The notes: generated from the letters alone by a model not told the origin. A stretch of 64,000 nt of DNA from Pseudomonas mosselii (GCF_019823065.1 NZ_CP081966.1:4619501-4683500); one strand, 5' to 3'; positions 28,770 to 39,529 are shown, counted from the first letter of the stretch. Program-made: numbers and translations.

Positions 28770-31100
28770 TCAGTCGGGGGTGATCGTCGCCTCGATCCGG
28801 TTACCAGGCTTGGCCTTCTCCAGCTTGATCGCCACGAACTTCGAGGTCGGCGTGTAGGTCCCCTCGCCATAGCTCTCCAGCGGCACCAGCGGGTTGGTCT
28901 CTGGATAGTAGGCCGCCGCCTGGCCTTGCGGCACGTCATAGGCCACCAGGCGGAACCCCGAGACCCGCCGCTCGCGACCATCCTCCCAGAGCGACACCAG
29001 GTCCACCTCCTCGCCCGGTTCGAAGCCCAGTCGACGGATATCCGCCTCATTGACGAACACCACCTCGCGCAGGCCGAACACGCCACGGTAGCGGTCATCC
29101 AGCCCGTACAGCGTGGTGTTGTATTGGTCGTGGGAACGCAGGGTCTGCAGGATCAGGTCGGGCTTGTCACCACGGGCCAGCACCTGGGCGTTGACCAGCT
29201 GCTCCGGCAGCGGGCTGGGGGTGAAGCGCGCCTTGCCGGTGGCCGTGCGGAAGTTGCGCTCGGCGGCGTTGTTGCCCAGGTGGAAGCCACCGGGATGCTG
29301 CAGGCGCGCGTTGAATTCGCTGAAGCCCGGGATGACATCGGCGATCATGCCGCGGATGCGGCCGTAGTCGGCAATCGCGTAGTCCCAGTCGATCGGTTTG
29401 TTGCCCAGGGTGGCCTTGGCCATCCCGGCGACGATGGCCGGTTCCGAGCGCAGCAGCGGCGAGCGCGGCTTCAGCTGGCCATGGGAGATGTGCACCATGC
29501 TGAAGGTGTCTTCCACGGTGACGCCCTGCGGCCCTTCGGCCTGGATGTCGATCTCGGTGCGGCCCAGGCACGGCAGGATCAACGCATCGCGCCCGGTGAC
29601 CAGGTGCGAGCGGTTGAGCTTGGTGGAAATCTGCACGGTCAGTTCGCAGTTGCGCAGCGCCGCGTGGGTACGCGGGGTGTCCGGAGTCGCCTGGGCGAAG
29701 TTGCCGCCCAGGGCGACGAACACCTTGGCCCGCCCCTCTTCCATGGCCTGGATCGCCAGCACGGCGTTATGGCCGTGCTCGCGGGGCACCTTGAACTGGA
29801 AGCGTTTCTCGATGGCGTCGAGCAGCGCCGCCTTGGGCTTCTCGTCGATGCCCATGGTGCGGTCGCCCTGCACGTTGCTGTGTCCGCGCACCGGCGACAG
29901 GCCGGCGCCGGGCTTGCCGACGTTGCCGCGCAGCAACTGCAGGTTGACGATCTCCTGCACGGTCGGCACCGAGTGGCGGTGCTGGGTCACGCCCATGGCC
30001 CAGCACATGATCACCCGCTCGGCCTTGCGGTACATGCGCGCGGCCAGCTCGATCTCGGCCTTGCTCAAGCCCGACTGCTCGACGATATGCTCCCAGGGCG
30101 TGGCGTCCACCACGGCCAGGTAGGCCTCGACGCCACTGGTGTGCTCGGCGATGAAGGCATGGTCGAACACCGGCGGCTCATCATTGAGCTGCGCCTCGCG
30201 CTCCCACTGCAGGAGGAACTTGGCGATCCCGCGCATGGCCGCCATGTCGCCGCCCAGCGCCGGGCGGAAATAGGCAGTGTTGGTCGGTTCGGAGCCGTTG
30301 CTGAGCATCTCGAACGGGTGCTGCGGATGCTGGAATCGCTCCAGGCCCCGCTCCTTGAGCGGATTGAAGCAAACCACCTGGGCGCCGCGCTTGACCGCCT
30401 CGCGCAGCGGTTCGAGCATGCGCGGGTGGTTGGTGCCGGGGTTCTGGCCGATGACAAAGATCGCATCGGCCAGCTCCAGGTCATGGAACACCACGGTGCC
30501 CTTGCCCACGCCGAGGGTTTCGGCCATGCCCACGCCACTGGCCTCGTGGCACATGTTCGAGCAGTCGGGGAAGTTGTTGGTGCCATAGGCGCGCACGAAC
30601 AGCTGGTAGAGGAACGCCGCCTCGTTGCTGGCCCGGCCCGAGGTGTAGAACTCGGCCTGGTCCGGCGATTCGAGGCCGTTGAGGTGCCGGGCGATCAGGG
30701 CGAACGCCTCGTCCCAGCTGGTTTCGACGTAATGGTCGGTGGCCGCGTCATAGCGCATCGGGTGAGTGATGCGGCCTTGGTATTCGAGCCAGTAGTCGGT
30801 CTGCTCGAGCAGGGCGCTGACGCTGTAGCGGGCGAAGAACGCCGGATCCACCGAGCGGCCGGTGGCCTCCCAGTTGACCGCCTTGGCGCCGTTCTCGCAG
30901 AACTTGACCATGTCGCTTTCCGGCGACTCGCCCCAGGCACAACCCGGGCAGTCGAAACCGCCGTTCTGGTTGGTCTTGAGCATGGCCCGCAGGTTCTTGA
31001 AGGCGTTCTCGCTGCCCAGCCAGCTCTTGGTCACGCTCTTGAGCGCGCCCCAGCCGGCGGCCGGCCCCTTGTAGTCCCTGATGTGTTCGTCCTGGCTCAT
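28770..31100 (-). CDS. FdhF/YdeP-family molybdopterin oxidoreductase
   Basis: 776-residue molybdenum enzyme of the YdeP branch, related to formate dehydrogenase alpha. It has an N-terminal CPGC pair (residues ~54-57), FYTSGRASNEAAFLYQLFVRAYGTNNFPDCSNMCHEASG-like cofactor region around 155-195, and a C-terminal molybdopterin dinucleotide domain (LRSHDQYNTTLYGLDDRYRG). Absence of a full four-cysteine 4Fe-4S motif fits YdeP. Reaction unproven; formate oxidation or acid stress roles have been discussed for relatives. The cofactor gene moaA is divergent beside it. Confidence 0.85.
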   Translation of the reverse strand: MSQDEHIRDYKGPAAGWGALKSVTKSWLGSENAFKNLRAMLKTNQNGGFDCPGCAWGESPESDMVKFCENGAKAVNWEATGRSVDPAFFARYSVSALLEQTDYWLEYQGRITHPMRYDAATDHYVETSWDEAFALIARHLNGLESPDQAEFYTSGRASNEAAFLYQLFVRAYGTNNFPDCSNMCHEASGVGMAETLGVGKGTVVFHDLELADAIFVIGQNPGTNHPRMLEPLREAVKRGAQVVCFNPLKERGLERFQHPQHPFEMLSNGSEPTNTAYFRPALGGDMAAMRGIAKFLLQWEREAQLNDEPPVFDHAFIAEHTSGVEAYLAVVDATPWEHIVEQSGLSKAEIELAARMYRKAERVIMCWAMGVTQHRHSVPTVQEIVNLQLLRGNVGKPGAGLSPVRGHSNVQGDRTMGIDEKPKAALLDAIEKRFQFKVPREHGHNAVLAIQAMEEGRAKVFVALGGNFAQATPDTPRTHAALRNCELTVQISTKLNRSHLVTGRDALILPCLGRTEIDIQAEGPQGVTVEDTFSMVHISHGQLKPRSPLLRSEPAIVAGMAKATLGNKPIDWDYAIADYGRIRGMIADVIPGFSEFNARLQHPGGFHLGNNAAERNFRTATGKARFTPSPLPEQLVNAQVLARGDKPDLILQTLRSHDQYNTTLYGLDDRYRGVFGLREVVFVNEADIRRLGFEPGEEVDLVSLWEDGRERRVSGFRLVAYDVPQGQAAAYYPETNPLVPLESYGEGTYTPTSKFVAIKLEKAKPGNRIEATITPD

Positions 31101-31349
31101 GCTGCGCTTCTCCGCACGGTGTTTTTTCCAGCCTAAGAAGCCGCTCCCAGTGCGTCCAATCGAAATAAACGACAGCGTGATAAACCGTCTCGATCACCCG
31201 GCAGAGCCCTTGTGCTGCGTGGCCTGCGGTGGTGATAGAGGAGACTTATCGAGCGGTCGGGGAAAGCAATTTGACGTCACTGGGCGCAGGTTATAGCTTG
31301 AACCTTGTCTGCGGCCTTTCGCCGCCCCCAGCCACTGCACAGGTCGAGC

Positions 31350-32360
31350 GTGAACGTGGAAAAGAACCCCCAGGCCCTGATCGACGGTTTCAACCGCAAA
31401 GTCGATTACCTGCGGATGTCGGTCACCGACCGCTGCGATTTTCGCTGCGTCTATTGCATGGCCGAAGACATGCAGTTCCTGCCGCGCCAGCAGATTCTCA
31501 GCCTCGAGGAGCTGTACCTGGTCGCCGAGCGCTTTGTCGCCCTGGGCACCCGCAAGATCCGCCTGACCGGTGGCGAGCCCCTGGTGCGCCAGGGCATCGT
31601 CGGGCTGTGCGCGCGCATCGCCGCCCTGCCCGGCCTGCGCGAACTGTGCCTGACCAGCAATGGCTCGCAGCTCGGCCGCCTGGCCCAGCCGCTGTTCGAT
31701 GCCGGCGTCTCGCGCCTGAACATCAGCCTCGACAGCCTTGACCCCGAGCGCTTCCGCGCCCTGACCCGTACCGGCGACCTCACGCAGGTGATCGCGGGCA
31801 TCGACGCCGCGCGCGCCGCGGGCTTTCGCCGCACCAAGCTCAACGCGGTGGTGCTCAAGGGCCGCAACGACCACGAAATCGTCGACCTGGTGCGCTTCGC
31901 CATCGACCGCGAGCTGGACATCTCGTTCATCGAAGAAATGCCCCTGGGCGTCATCAGCGAGCACGAGCGCGGCGAGTCCTTCTGCTCCAGCGACGACGTG
32001 CGCGCCCGCCTGGCCGAGCACTTCACCCTGGTCGAGTCGGCCGAGTCCTCCCAGGGCCCGGCGCGCTACTGGCGCCTGGCCGAAGCGCCCGACACCCGGG
32101 TCGGCTTCATCTCGCCGCACAGCCACAACTTCTGCGCCACCTGCAACCGCGTGCGCCTGACCGTCGAAGGCCGCCTGCTGCTGTGCCTGGGTAACGAGCA
32201 CTCGGTGGACCTCAAGCAGGTCCTGCGCCAGCACCCCGGCGACAGCGCCCGCCTGGAAAAGACCCTGCGCGACGCCATGCAGCTCAAGCCCTACCGCCAC
32301 CACTTCGAAGTGGGCGGCGAGGTGCAGATCCTGCGCTTCATGAACATGACCGGCGGCTGA
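31350..32360 (+). CDS. moaA: GTP 3',8-cyclase MoaA
   Basis: Radical-SAM enzyme (336 residues) for the first step of molybdenum cofactor synthesis. The [4Fe-4S]/SAM motif is CDFRCVYC, the C-terminal cluster motif is [19 protein letters not shown], and the chain ends in the functional Gly-Gly. Start is GTG 31350 or GTG 31356 (MNVEKN or MEKN); the longer open frame upstream is not family sequence. Adjacent to a molybdoenzyme gene and two genes from moaB, forming a Mo-cofactor neighbourhood. Confidence 0.92.
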   Translation: MNVEKNPQALIDGFNRKVDYLRMSVTDRCDFRCVYCMAEDMQFLPRQQILSLEELYLVAERFVALGTRKIRLTGGEPLVRQGIVGLCARIAALPGLRELCLTSNGSQLGRLAQPLFDAGVSRLNISLDSLDPERFRALTRTGDLTQVIAGIDAARAAGFRRTKLNAVVLKGRNDHEIVDLVRFAIDRELDISFIEEMPLGVISEHERGESFCSSDDVRARLAEHFTLVESAESSQGPARYWRLAEAPDTRVGFISPHSHNFCATCNRVRLTVEGRLLLCLGNEHSVDLKQVLRQHPGDSARLEKTLRDAMQLKPYRHHFEVGGEVQILRFMNMTGG

Positions 32361-32381
32361 TCGCCCGCCTCTGGAACCGTC

Positions 32382-33281
32382 TTGATCGTCCACTCACGCC
32401 CCGACATGCTGCGCGTGCTGTTCACCCTCAAGGGCTCGATCGTCCAGCGCATCGCCTTGCGCTGCCTGGCGGTGACCTTGCTGGCGGCACTGATCGTGCT
32501 GATCGAGCGGCACTACCCGGCGCTGTTCTACCCGGTCAGCGCCACGCCCTTCACCCTGCTGGGGCTGTCGCTGTCGATCTTCATGAGTTTTCGCAACAAC
32601 GCCTGCTACGACCGCTGGTGGGAGGGCCGCAAGGCCTGGGGACGGATGATCATCGAGGTGCGCTCGTTCGTGCGTGAAAGCGTGGCGATCGAGGATCAGC
32701 AGCTGCGCGCGCAGATGCTGCGTGGCCTGTGCGGCTTCGCCCATGCCCTCAATGCCCGGCTGCGCAATGAAGACGAGCTGCCCCTGGCGCGCACCTGGCT
32801 GGCCGAGGGCGCGCCGATCACCGCGCACAACGTGTGCGACGGCATCCTGCGCGATATCGGTGCCCAGTGCTCACGCTTGGCGAAGGACGGCGCGATCAGC
32901 GAGTTCCGCTACACGCTCCTGGAGCAGCGCCTGGCCGGCCTGTCAGACGTGCAGGCCACCTGCGAACGGATCAAGGGCACGCCGCTGCCGTTCCCCTACA
33001 CCCTGCTGCTGCACCGCACCATCTACATCTTCTGCCTGCTGCTGCCGTTTGCCCTGGCAGAACCGCTGGGCTGGCTGGCACCGCTGTTCACCACCATCGT
33101 CAGCTACACCTTCTTCGGCCTGGATGCGATCGGCAACGAGCTGGAGGACCCGTTCGGCCGGGACGAGAACGATCTGCCGACCGATGCGCTGGTGCGCACC
33201 ATAGAACGCGATGTGCTGTCGGCGCTGGGGCATGAGCCGCTGCCACCGGCGTTGGTGCCGGTGGATCATGTGCTGAGCTGA
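32382..33281 (+). CDS. bestrophin-family membrane protein (YneE-like)
   Basis: 299-residue bestrophin/UPF0187 protein with membrane segments near 25-45, 48-65 and 205-245. Typical segments are FMSFRNNACYDRWWEGRKAWG and the C-terminal LDAIGNELEDPFGRDENDLP. It likely forms a chloride or other anion channel in the inner membrane. The start is TTG 32382: MIVHSRPDMLRVLF matches the family N-terminus (MIVRP...), while ATG 32406 would remove it. Confidence 0.88.
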   Translation: MIVHSRPDMLRVLFTLKGSIVQRIALRCLAVTLLAALIVLIERHYPALFYPVSATPFTLLGLSLSIFMSFRNNACYDRWWEGRKAWGRMIIEVRSFVRESVAIEDQQLRAQMLRGLCGFAHALNARLRNEDELPLARTWLAEGAPITAHNVCDGILRDIGAQCSRLAKDGAISEFRYTLLEQRLAGLSDVQATCERIKGTPLPFPYTLLLHRTIYIFCLLLPFALAEPLGWLAPLFTTIVSYTFFGLDAIGNELEDPFGRDENDLPTDALVRTIERDVLSALGHEPLPPALVPVDHVLS

Positions 33282-33301
33282 ACAGTCGGTACAGGAAAGC
33301 A

Positions 33302-33841
33302 CTAGCCTCGGCTTTCGCAGGCCCCGTTTGGTTTGAGGTGCGCGACGAAATTGCACGGCCGGTGCCGCGCATCCAGTTGCTCGGCCAGGATGCCTTCCCA
33401 GGCCGTGCGGCAGGCGCCGGTCGAACCCGGCAGGCAACACACCAGGGTGCCGTTGGCCAGGCCGGCCAGGGCCCGGCTCTGCACGGTCGAGGTGCCGATA
33501 TCAAGGATCGACAGGGCGCGGAACAGCTCGCCAAACCCGTCGATGCGCTTGTCCAGCAGGCAGTCCACCGCCTCCGGCGTGCTGTCGCGCCCGGTGAAGC
33601 CGGTGCCACCAGTGATCAGCACCACCTGCACCTGGTCGTCGGCGATCCAGGTGGCGACCTGGGCGCGGATCTTGTACAGGTCGTCCTTGAGCAGCTCCCG
33701 CGCCACCAGGCGGTGGCCCACGCCGACGGCGCGGCTGGCCAGCAGCTCGCCGGAGGTGTCGGTGTCGTAGGTGCGGGTGTCGCTGACGGTCAGCACCGCG
33801 ATGTTCAGCGGTACGAACACCGCGTCCGGTTTCACGCTCAT
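33302..33841 (-). CDS. moaB: molybdenum cofactor biosynthesis protein MoaB/MogA type
   Basis: 179-residue molybdopterin adenylyltransferase-family protein with LTVSDTRTYDTDTSG near residue 18-32, VLITGGTGFTGRDSTPEA (the MPT-binding motif) and LPGSTGACRTAWEGIL. MoaB/MogA-type proteins adenylylate molybdopterin before Mo insertion. Convergent with the bestrophin gene, 20 bases between stops, and close to moaA. Confidence 0.92.
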   Translation of the reverse strand: MSVKPDAVFVPLNIAVLTVSDTRTYDTDTSGELLASRAVGVGHRLVARELLKDDLYKIRAQVATWIADDQVQVVLITGGTGFTGRDSTPEAVDCLLDKRIDGFGELFRALSILDIGTSTVQSRALAGLANGTLVCCLPGSTGACRTAWEGILAEQLDARHRPCNFVAHLKPNGACESRG

Positions 33842-34030
33842 GGCCTTTGCTCCAGGATTGGCTTAGCGGCCACGTTAGAGACAAGCCCCGGCAGCGTCCA
33901 ATCTATAGGGCGTACCGGATGATCGACGCTTTCTATCGTTGCTGCAGGACCGGCTGACTGTTCATCAAGGATTAGCCAGGTGCTTCACTCTTGGTTAAGG
34001 TCTACCCACCCCGCAACCCCAGGCCGCACC

Positions 34031-34918
34031 ATGGACATCAAACAACTCAAGTTTCTCATCGCCCTCGACCAGACCCGCCACTTCGGCCAGGCCGCGGCGC
34101 TGTGCCACATCACCCAGCCGACCCTGTCCATGCGCCTGCGCAACCTCGAGGACGAACTGGACCTGGTGCTGGTCAAGCGCGGCCAGCGCTTCGAAGGGTT
34201 CACCGAAGCCGGCGAACGCATCCTGGCCTGGGCCCGCACCCTGCTCGCCGCCCATGACGGCCTGCAGGCCGAGGCCGCCAGCTGCCGCGGCCAGGTGGTC
34301 GGCAGCCTGCGCCTGGGCACCGTGCCGCTGGCCAGCTTCAACCCCATGCAACTGCTGATGCCACTGCGTGAGAAGTACCCCGAGCTGCACTTCCAGCTGT
34401 CGTCATTGAGCTCCGAGCAGGTGATCGATGGCCTGAGCCGCAACCAGCTCGACCTGGGCATCTGCTACCTCGACCAGGTCAACACCAGCTTCTTCGAAGT
34501 GATCGAGCTGAGCACCACCACCATGGGCCTGCTGCATGACACCCGGCACTTCCAGTTCGAGGCCGACAGCCTGCGCTGGGAAGACCTCGGCGAGCTGCCG
34601 CTGGGCCTGCTTAGCAAGGGCATGCACTACCGCCAGTCCCTCGACCTGAGCTTGCGCAGCCGGGGCCTTGCGCCCAATGCCGTGCTCGAGAGCGACTCGA
34701 CCTTCCAGCTGATCCAGGCGATCAGCACCGGCGTGTGCTGCGCGATCATGCCACTGGACTGCGGCCTGGAAGACCTCAGCCAGCACATGCGTATCATCCC
34801 GGTGCAGGAAGCCAGCATCCACAGCCCGGTCGGCCTGCTGCTGCGCCGCAGCGAGCCGCGCTCGGCCATCGCCGAGCAGTGTTTCGACGAGGCCCGCGCC
34901 CTGTTTCAACCCTCCTGA
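34031..34918 (+). CDS. LysR-family transcriptional regulator
   Basis: 295-residue LysR regulator with N-terminal helix-turn-helix (GQAAALCHITQPTLSMRLRNLEDELD) and effector domain. It is divergent from moaB across 189 bases and its 3' end overlaps the convergent AraC-type gene by 13 bases. Position suggests control of the molybdenum-cofactor/YdeP group rather than of hydroxyproline genes, but this is not shown by the sequence. Start MDIKQLKFL is the family start. Confidence 0.9.
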   Translation: MDIKQLKFLIALDQTRHFGQAAALCHITQPTLSMRLRNLEDELDLVLVKRGQRFEGFTEAGERILAWARTLLAAHDGLQAEAASCRGQVVGSLRLGTVPLASFNPMQLLMPLREKYPELHFQLSSLSSEQVIDGLSRNQLDLGICYLDQVNTSFFEVIELSTTTMGLLHDTRHFQFEADSLRWEDLGELPLGLLSKGMHYRQSLDLSLRSRGLAPNAVLESDSTFQLIQAISTGVCCAIMPLDCGLEDLSQHMRIIPVQEASIHSPVGLLLRRSEPRSAIAEQCFDEARALFQPS

Positions 34919-35685
34919 GCCGTCGCCTGGCGGTACTGTCGCGGGGTGAAACCGGTCAGCTGCCTGAACTGCCGGCTGAAGGCGCTGTGGTCGGTGTAGC
35001 CACAGCGCAGGGCCACCTCGATGATCGGCAGGTCGCTGTGCAGCAGTTGATGTGCATGCTCCAGGCGGGCCTTGTGAATCATCTGCCGGGGCGTGAGGTG
35101 GAACACCCGTTTGCAGTAACGCTCCAGCTGCGCCACCGAAATCCCGGCGATGCGGGTCAGCTCGCCCATGCTGATCGGCTGGTGGAAATGCGCGCGGATA
35201 TGCGCATCCACCGCCGCCAGACGCTGGTAGGCGGGGTGGGTGTCGGCGGCTGACTGCAGGTCGACCGAAATGCCCACCAGGCCGATGATTCTCCCCGCCG
35301 GCTCGTACAACGGACGCTTGTGGGTCAGGCACCAGCCCGGTTCGCGGCTGCCGTACAGGTGCAGCTCCAGCTGGTCTTCCAGCACCAGGCCCTGCTCCAG
35401 CACCCGGCGGTCCTGCTCGGTATAGCCGGGGCCCAGGCGCGCCGGGAACACCTCGGCGCTGGTCTTGCCCAGCAAGGGTGCCAGGTGCTTCAGGCCACAG
35501 CGCTGGACCAGTGTGCGGTTGGCCAGGACATAGCGAGCCTGGTCGTCCTTGATGAAGATCGCCGCGTTGGCAAGGACGTCGAGCATCGGCAGCAGCCAGA
35601 CCACGCCGGCCAGCAAGGCTTCGAGGGATTCAGGGCGATGCTGGTCAAGGTGCTGGTACAGCGCAGTCAATGGTTGCTCGGGCAT
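34906..35685 (-). CDS. AraC-family regulator with PAS domain
   Basis: 259-residue regulator: a PAS-type sensor at ~30-140 (IKDDQARYVLANRTLVQRCG, YEPAGRIIGLVGISVDL) and a C-terminal AraC/XylS double helix-turn-helix (MGELTRIAGISVAQLERYCKRVF, LRCGYTDHSAFSRQFRQLTGFTPRQYR). It is divergent from the hydroxyproline transporter and catabolic genes (245-base gap), so it is the best candidate for their activator. Confidence 0.9.
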   Translation of the reverse strand: MPEQPLTALYQHLDQHRPESLEALLAGVVWLLPMLDVLANAAIFIKDDQARYVLANRTLVQRCGLKHLAPLLGKTSAEVFPARLGPGYTEQDRRVLEQGLVLEDQLELHLYGSREPGWCLTHKRPLYEPAGRIIGLVGISVDLQSAADTHPAYQRLAAVDAHIRAHFHQPISMGELTRIAGISVAQLERYCKRVFHLTPRQMIHKARLEHAHQLLHSDLPIIEVALRCGYTDHSAFSRQFRQLTGFTPRQYRQATAQEG

Positions 35686-35930
35686 GCGGTTATCCCTCGT
35701 GGCTCTCGCGGCCCTGCAAGCCTAGTCAGCAGCCCCCGCCGGGCGCCAGCACTCGCGCCCGACTATGCCGATTTCGTCACCCACCTTGCAGAAAACCATC
35801 AAGAACGCCGGCCTCGATCGGTCCACTCTATGCCCCACGCAAGCCGCCCCACGACCTACAAGAGCGCGGCCGACCAAGCCGCATCGTGACATCAGACCTG
35901 CCTATCCAAAACCTACAAAAAGGCGCAACC

Positions 35931-37547
35931 ATGTCAGGCAAATTCAAGAAACAGCTGTCCCTGCTGGACCTCACCTTCATCGGCCTGGGCGCCATCTTCG
36001 GCTCCGGCTGGCTATTCGCCGCCAGCCACGTCTCGGCCATCGCCGGCCCGGCCGGCATCCTCTCCTGGTTCCTCGGCGGCTTCGCCGTGCTGCTGCTGGG
36101 CATCGTCTACTGCGAGCTCGGCGCCGCCCTGCCGCGGGCCGGTGGCGTGGTGCGCTACCCGGTGTACTCCCATGGCCCGCTGCTGGGCTACCTGATGGGC
36201 TTCATCACCCTGATCGCCTTCTCCAGCCTGATCGCCATCGAGGTGGTTGCCTCGCGCCAGTATGCCGCGGCCTGGTTTCCGGCCTTGACCAAGACCGGCT
36301 CCAGCGACCCGACGGTGCTCGGCTGGCTGGTGCAGTTCGCCCTGCTCGGGCTGTTCTTCCTGCTCAACTACCGCAGCGTGAAGACCTTCGCCAAGGCCAA
36401 CAACCTGGTCAGCGTGTTCAAGTTCATCGTGCCGCTGCTGGTGATCGGCGTGCTGTTCACCTTCTTCAAGCCGGAGAACTTCGAGGTCCAGGGCTTCGCG
36501 CCGTTCGGCCTGTCCGGCGTGGAAATGGCGGTGTCGGCCGGCGGCATCATCTTCGCCTACCTGGGGCTCACGCCGATCATCTCGGTGGCCAGCGAGGTGA
36601 AGAACCCGCAGCGCACCATCCCCATCGCGCTGATTCTCTCGGTGCTGCTGTCCACCGCGATCTACGCCCTGCTGCAACTGGCGTTCCTCGGCAGCGTGCC
36701 GACCGAGATGATTGCCAACGGCTGGGCCGGAGTGACCAAGGAGCTGGCCCTGCCCTACCGTGACATCGCCCTGGCCCTGGGCGTCGGCTGGCTGGCCTAC
36801 CTGGTGGTGGCCGACGCGGTGATCTCGCCCAGCGGCTGCGGCAACATCTACATGAATGCCACCCCACGAGTGATTTATGGCTGGGCGCAGACCGGCACCT
36901 TCTTCAAGTACTTCACCCGCATCGACGAGCAATCCGGCATCCCGCGCCCGGCGCTGTGGCTGACCTTCGGCCTGGCGGTGTTCTGGACCCTGCCGTTCCC
37001 GTCCTGGGAAGCGCTCATCAACGTGGTCTCTGCCGCCCTGGTGCTCAGCTACGCGGTGGCCCCGGTTTCGGTCGCCGCCCTGCGCCGCAGCGCCCCCGAC
37101 ATGGCCCGGCCGTTCCGGGTCAAAGGCATGGGCGTGCTCGGCCCGCTGTCGTTCATCATCGCCGCGCTGATCGTCTACTGGTCGGGCTGGAACACCGTGT
37201 CCTGGCTGCTGGCGCTGCAGATCGTGATGTTCGTGCTGTACCTGCTGTGCCGCCGCTTCGTGCCCACCGAACACCTGTCGCTGGGCCAGCAGGTGCGCTC
37301 GTCGGCCTGGCTGATCGGCTTCTACGCCGTGACCATTTTCCTTTCCTGGCTGGGCAGCTTCGGCGGTCTGGGCGTGATCGGCCATCCGCTGGACACCCTG
37401 ATCGTCGCCGCCACTGCCCTGGGCATCTACTACTGGGGCGCGGCCACTGGCGTGCCGGCCCGGCTGGTGCGGCTCGATGGCGACGATGAAAGCGAAGCCG
37501 GCAGCGAACCCCATGCCGGCCAGCACCCCGCCGCCGTCGCCTCCTGA
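35931..37547 (+). CDS. APC-family amino acid permease (probable hydroxyproline uptake)
   Basis: 538-residue permease with about twelve membrane segments; N-terminal [19 protein letters not shown] is the APC-superfamily unwound-helix motif. It heads the operon for hydroxyproline epimerase, deaminase, semialdehyde dehydrogenase and D-hydroxyproline dehydrogenase, so uptake of trans-4-hydroxy-L-proline is the most likely role (inference from context). The 87-codon open frame upstream has non-coding character; ATG 35931 precedes the membrane domain directly. Confidence 0.85.
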   Translation: MSGKFKKQLSLLDLTFIGLGAIFGSGWLFAASHVSAIAGPAGILSWFLGGFAVLLLGIVYCELGAALPRAGGVVRYPVYSHGPLLGYLMGFITLIAFSSLIAIEVVASRQYAAAWFPALTKTGSSDPTVLGWLVQFALLGLFFLLNYRSVKTFAKANNLVSVFKFIVPLLVIGVLFTFFKPENFEVQGFAPFGLSGVEMAVSAGGIIFAYLGLTPIISVASEVKNPQRTIPIALILSVLLSTAIYALLQLAFLGSVPTEMIANGWAGVTKELALPYRDIALALGVGWLAYLVVADAVISPSGCGNIYMNATPRVIYGWAQTGTFFKYFTRIDEQSGIPRPALWLTFGLAVFWTLPFPSWEALINVVSAALVLSYAVAPVSVAALRRSAPDMARPFRVKGMGVLGPLSFIIAALIVYWSGWNTVSWLLALQIVMFVLYLLCRRFVPTEHLSLGQQVRSSAWLIGFYAVTIFLSWLGSFGGLGVIGHPLDTLIVAATALGIYYWGAATGVPARLVRLDGDDESEAGSEPHAGQHPAAVAS

Positions 37548-37570
37548 CCCACTACCGAATGGACACGCTG

Positions 37571-38497
37571 ATGAAACAGGTTCATGTAATCGACTCCCAT
37601 ACCGGCGGCGAACCGACCCGCTTGGTGATGAAGGGCTTCCCGCCCCTGCACGGCCGCAGCATGGCCGAGCAGCGCGACGAACTGCGCGAGCTGCACGACC
37701 ACTGGCGCCGCGCCTGCCTGCTGGAGCCACGTGGCAACGATGTGCTGGTGGGCGCGCTGTACTGCCCGCCGGTCTCTGCCGATGCCACCTGCGGGGTGAT
37801 CTTCTTCAACAACGCCGGCTACCTGAACATGTGCGGCCACGGCACCATCGGCCTGATTGCCTCGCTACGCCACCTGGGCCTGATCGAGCCGGGCGTGCAC
37901 AAGATCGATACACCGGTCGGCCAGGTCAGCGCCACCCTGCATGACGATGGATCCGTCACCGTCGGCAACGTGCCGTCCTACCGCTACCGCCGGCAGGTTG
38001 CCGTGGACGTGCCGGGGCACGGCCTGGTGCGCGGCGACATCGCCTGGGGCGGCAACTGGTTCTTCCTGGTTTCCGACCACGGCCAGCGCATCGCGCTGGA
38101 CAACCGCGAAACCCTCACCGACTACGCCTGGACCCTGCTCAAGACCCTCGAGGCCCAAGGCATAACCGGCGAACACGGCGCCCCGATCGACCATGTCGAA
38201 CTGTTCGCCGACGACGCCAACGCCGACAGCCGCAACTTCGTCATGTGCCCCGGCAAGGCCTACGACCGCTCGCCCTGCGGCACCGGCACCAGCGCCAAGC
38301 TGGCGTGCCTGGCCGCCGACGGCAAGCTCGCCGAAGGCCAGACCTGGGTCCAGGCCAGCATCACCGGCAGCCAGTTCCATGGCCGCTACGAGCGCGACGG
38401 CGAACGCATTCGCCCGTTCATCACCGGCCGTGCCCACATGACCGCCGACAGCACCCTGCTGATCGACGAGCAGGACCCGTTCGCCTGGGGCATCTGA
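37571..38497 (+). CDS. 4-hydroxyproline 2-epimerase
   Basis: 308-residue proline-racemase-family enzyme with both catalytic cysteines: Cys88 in MCGHGT and Cys236 in [10 protein letters not shown]. It converts trans-4-hydroxy-L-proline to cis-4-hydroxy-D-proline. The D-hydroxyproline dehydrogenase gene downstream supports epimerase rather than proline racemase. Start at ATG 37571 ([17 protein letters not shown]) is preferred; ATG 37559 would add four residues without a good ribosome-binding site. Confidence 0.92.
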   Translation: MKQVHVIDSHTGGEPTRLVMKGFPPLHGRSMAEQRDELRELHDHWRRACLLEPRGNDVLVGALYCPPVSADATCGVIFFNNAGYLNMCGHGTIGLIASLRHLGLIEPGVHKIDTPVGQVSATLHDDGSVTVGNVPSYRYRRQVAVDVPGHGLVRGDIAWGGNWFFLVSDHGQRIALDNRETLTDYAWTLLKTLEAQGITGEHGAPIDHVELFADDANADSRNFVMCPGKAYDRSPCGTGTSAKLACLAADGKLAEGQTWVQASITGSQFHGRYERDGERIRPFITGRAHMTADSTLLIDEQDPFAWGI

Positions 38498-38538
38498 CCC
38501 CGTTCATTTCCCACTGAATACCGCCAGGAGTGACAACC

Positions 38539-39486
38539 ATGACCGACAACATCTTCACCGGCACCATGCCCGCCCTGATGACCCCCTGCACCGCCGAGCG
38601 CAAACCGGACTTCGACGCCCTGGTGCGCAAGGGCCGCGAACTGATCGACGCCGGCATGAGCGCCGTGGTGTACTGCGGCTCGATGGGCGACTGGCCGCTG
38701 CTGAACGAGGCCGAACGCCAGGAGGGCGTGGCGCGCCTGGTCGCCGCCGGCATCCCGACCATCGTCGGCACCGGTGCGGTGAACACCCGCGAGGCTGTGT
38801 CCCACGCATCCCACGCCGCCAAGGTCGGCGCCGCCGGCCTGATGGTCATCCCCCGGGTGCTGTCCCGTGGCGCATCGCTGACCGCCCAGCAACACCACTT
38901 CTCGGCGATCCTCGCCGCCGCGCCGAAGCTGCCAGCGGTGATCTACAACAGCCCCTACTACGGTTTCGCCACCCGCGCCGACCTGTTCTTCGCCCTGCGT
39001 CGCGAGTACCCCAACCTGATCGGCTTCAAGGAGTTCGGCGGCGCCGCCGACCTGCGCTACGCCGCCGAGCACATCACCTCCCAGGACGATGATGTGACCC
39101 TGATGGTCGGCGTCGACACCCAAGTGGTGCACGGTTTCGTCAACTGCAACGCCACCGGCGCCATCACCGGCATCGGCAACGCGCTGCCCCGTGAAGTGCT
39201 GCAACTGGTCAGCTTGAGCAAGCGCGCCGCCAAGGGCGATGCCAAGGCCCGGCGCCAGGCTCGGGAGCTGGAGTCGGCGCTGGCGGTGTTGTCGTCGCTC
39301 GATGAAGGCTGCGACCTGGTGCTGTACTACAAGCACCTGATGGTGCTCAACGGCGACAGCGAGTACCGCCTGCATTTCAACGAAACCGACGCCCTCACCG
39401 ACGCCCAGCGGCACTACGCCGAACAGCAGTACGCGCTGTTCCGCACCTGGTACGCCAGCTGGTCGGCCGAGCAGAACATCGCCTGA
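38539..39486 (+). CDS. dihydrodipicolinate synthase-family 1-pyrroline-4-hydroxy-2-carboxylate deaminase
   Basis: 315-residue class I aldolase-fold protein with Schiff-base Lys164 (LIGFKEFGGAA) and Tyr140 (YNSPYYGF). In hydroxyproline operons this member deaminates 1-pyrroline-4-hydroxy-2-carboxylate to 2-oxoglutarate semialdehyde. Start ATG 38539 follows AGGAGT at the right distance; an in-frame GTG nine bases upstream overlaps that site. Confidence 0.9.
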   Translation: MTDNIFTGTMPALMTPCTAERKPDFDALVRKGRELIDAGMSAVVYCGSMGDWPLLNEAERQEGVARLVAAGIPTIVGTGAVNTREAVSHASHAAKVGAAGLMVIPRVLSRGASLTAQQHHFSAILAAAPKLPAVIYNSPYYGFATRADLFFALRREYPNLIGFKEFGGAADLRYAAEHITSQDDDVTLMVGVDTQVVHGFVNCNATGAITGIGNALPREVLQLVSLSKRAAKGDAKARRQARELESALAVLSSLDEGCDLVLYYKHLMVLNGDSEYRLHFNETDALTDAQRHYAEQQYALFRTWYASWSAEQNIA

Positions 39487-39498
39487 TCACCGCAACTC

Positions 39499-39529
39499 CT
39501 GTGGGAGCGGCCTTGTGTCGCGAAAGGGG
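39499..39529. repeat. single REP element in the hydroxyproline operon
   Basis: CTGTGGGAGCGGCCTTGTGTC-type REP between the deaminase and dehydrogenase genes. A hairpin here could tune relative transcript stability. Confidence 0.75.

Noticed and set aside
28926..31136. A 736-codon open frame opposite the YdeP/FdhF-like gene
   Set aside because: It is an antisense shadow of a high-GC gene: His/Gln/Gly/Arg-rich, no family motifs, and the opposite strand encodes a complete molybdoenzyme.
34031..34918. LysR as the regulator of hydroxyproline genes
   Set aside because: It is convergent with the AraC gene and divergent from moaB; the AraC-PAS gene is the one divergent from the catabolic operon.
36012..37730. 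A 572-codon open frame opposite the hydroxyproline permease
   Set aside because: Antisense shadow with low-complexity His/Gly/Glu content; the permease has clear membrane segments and family motifs.
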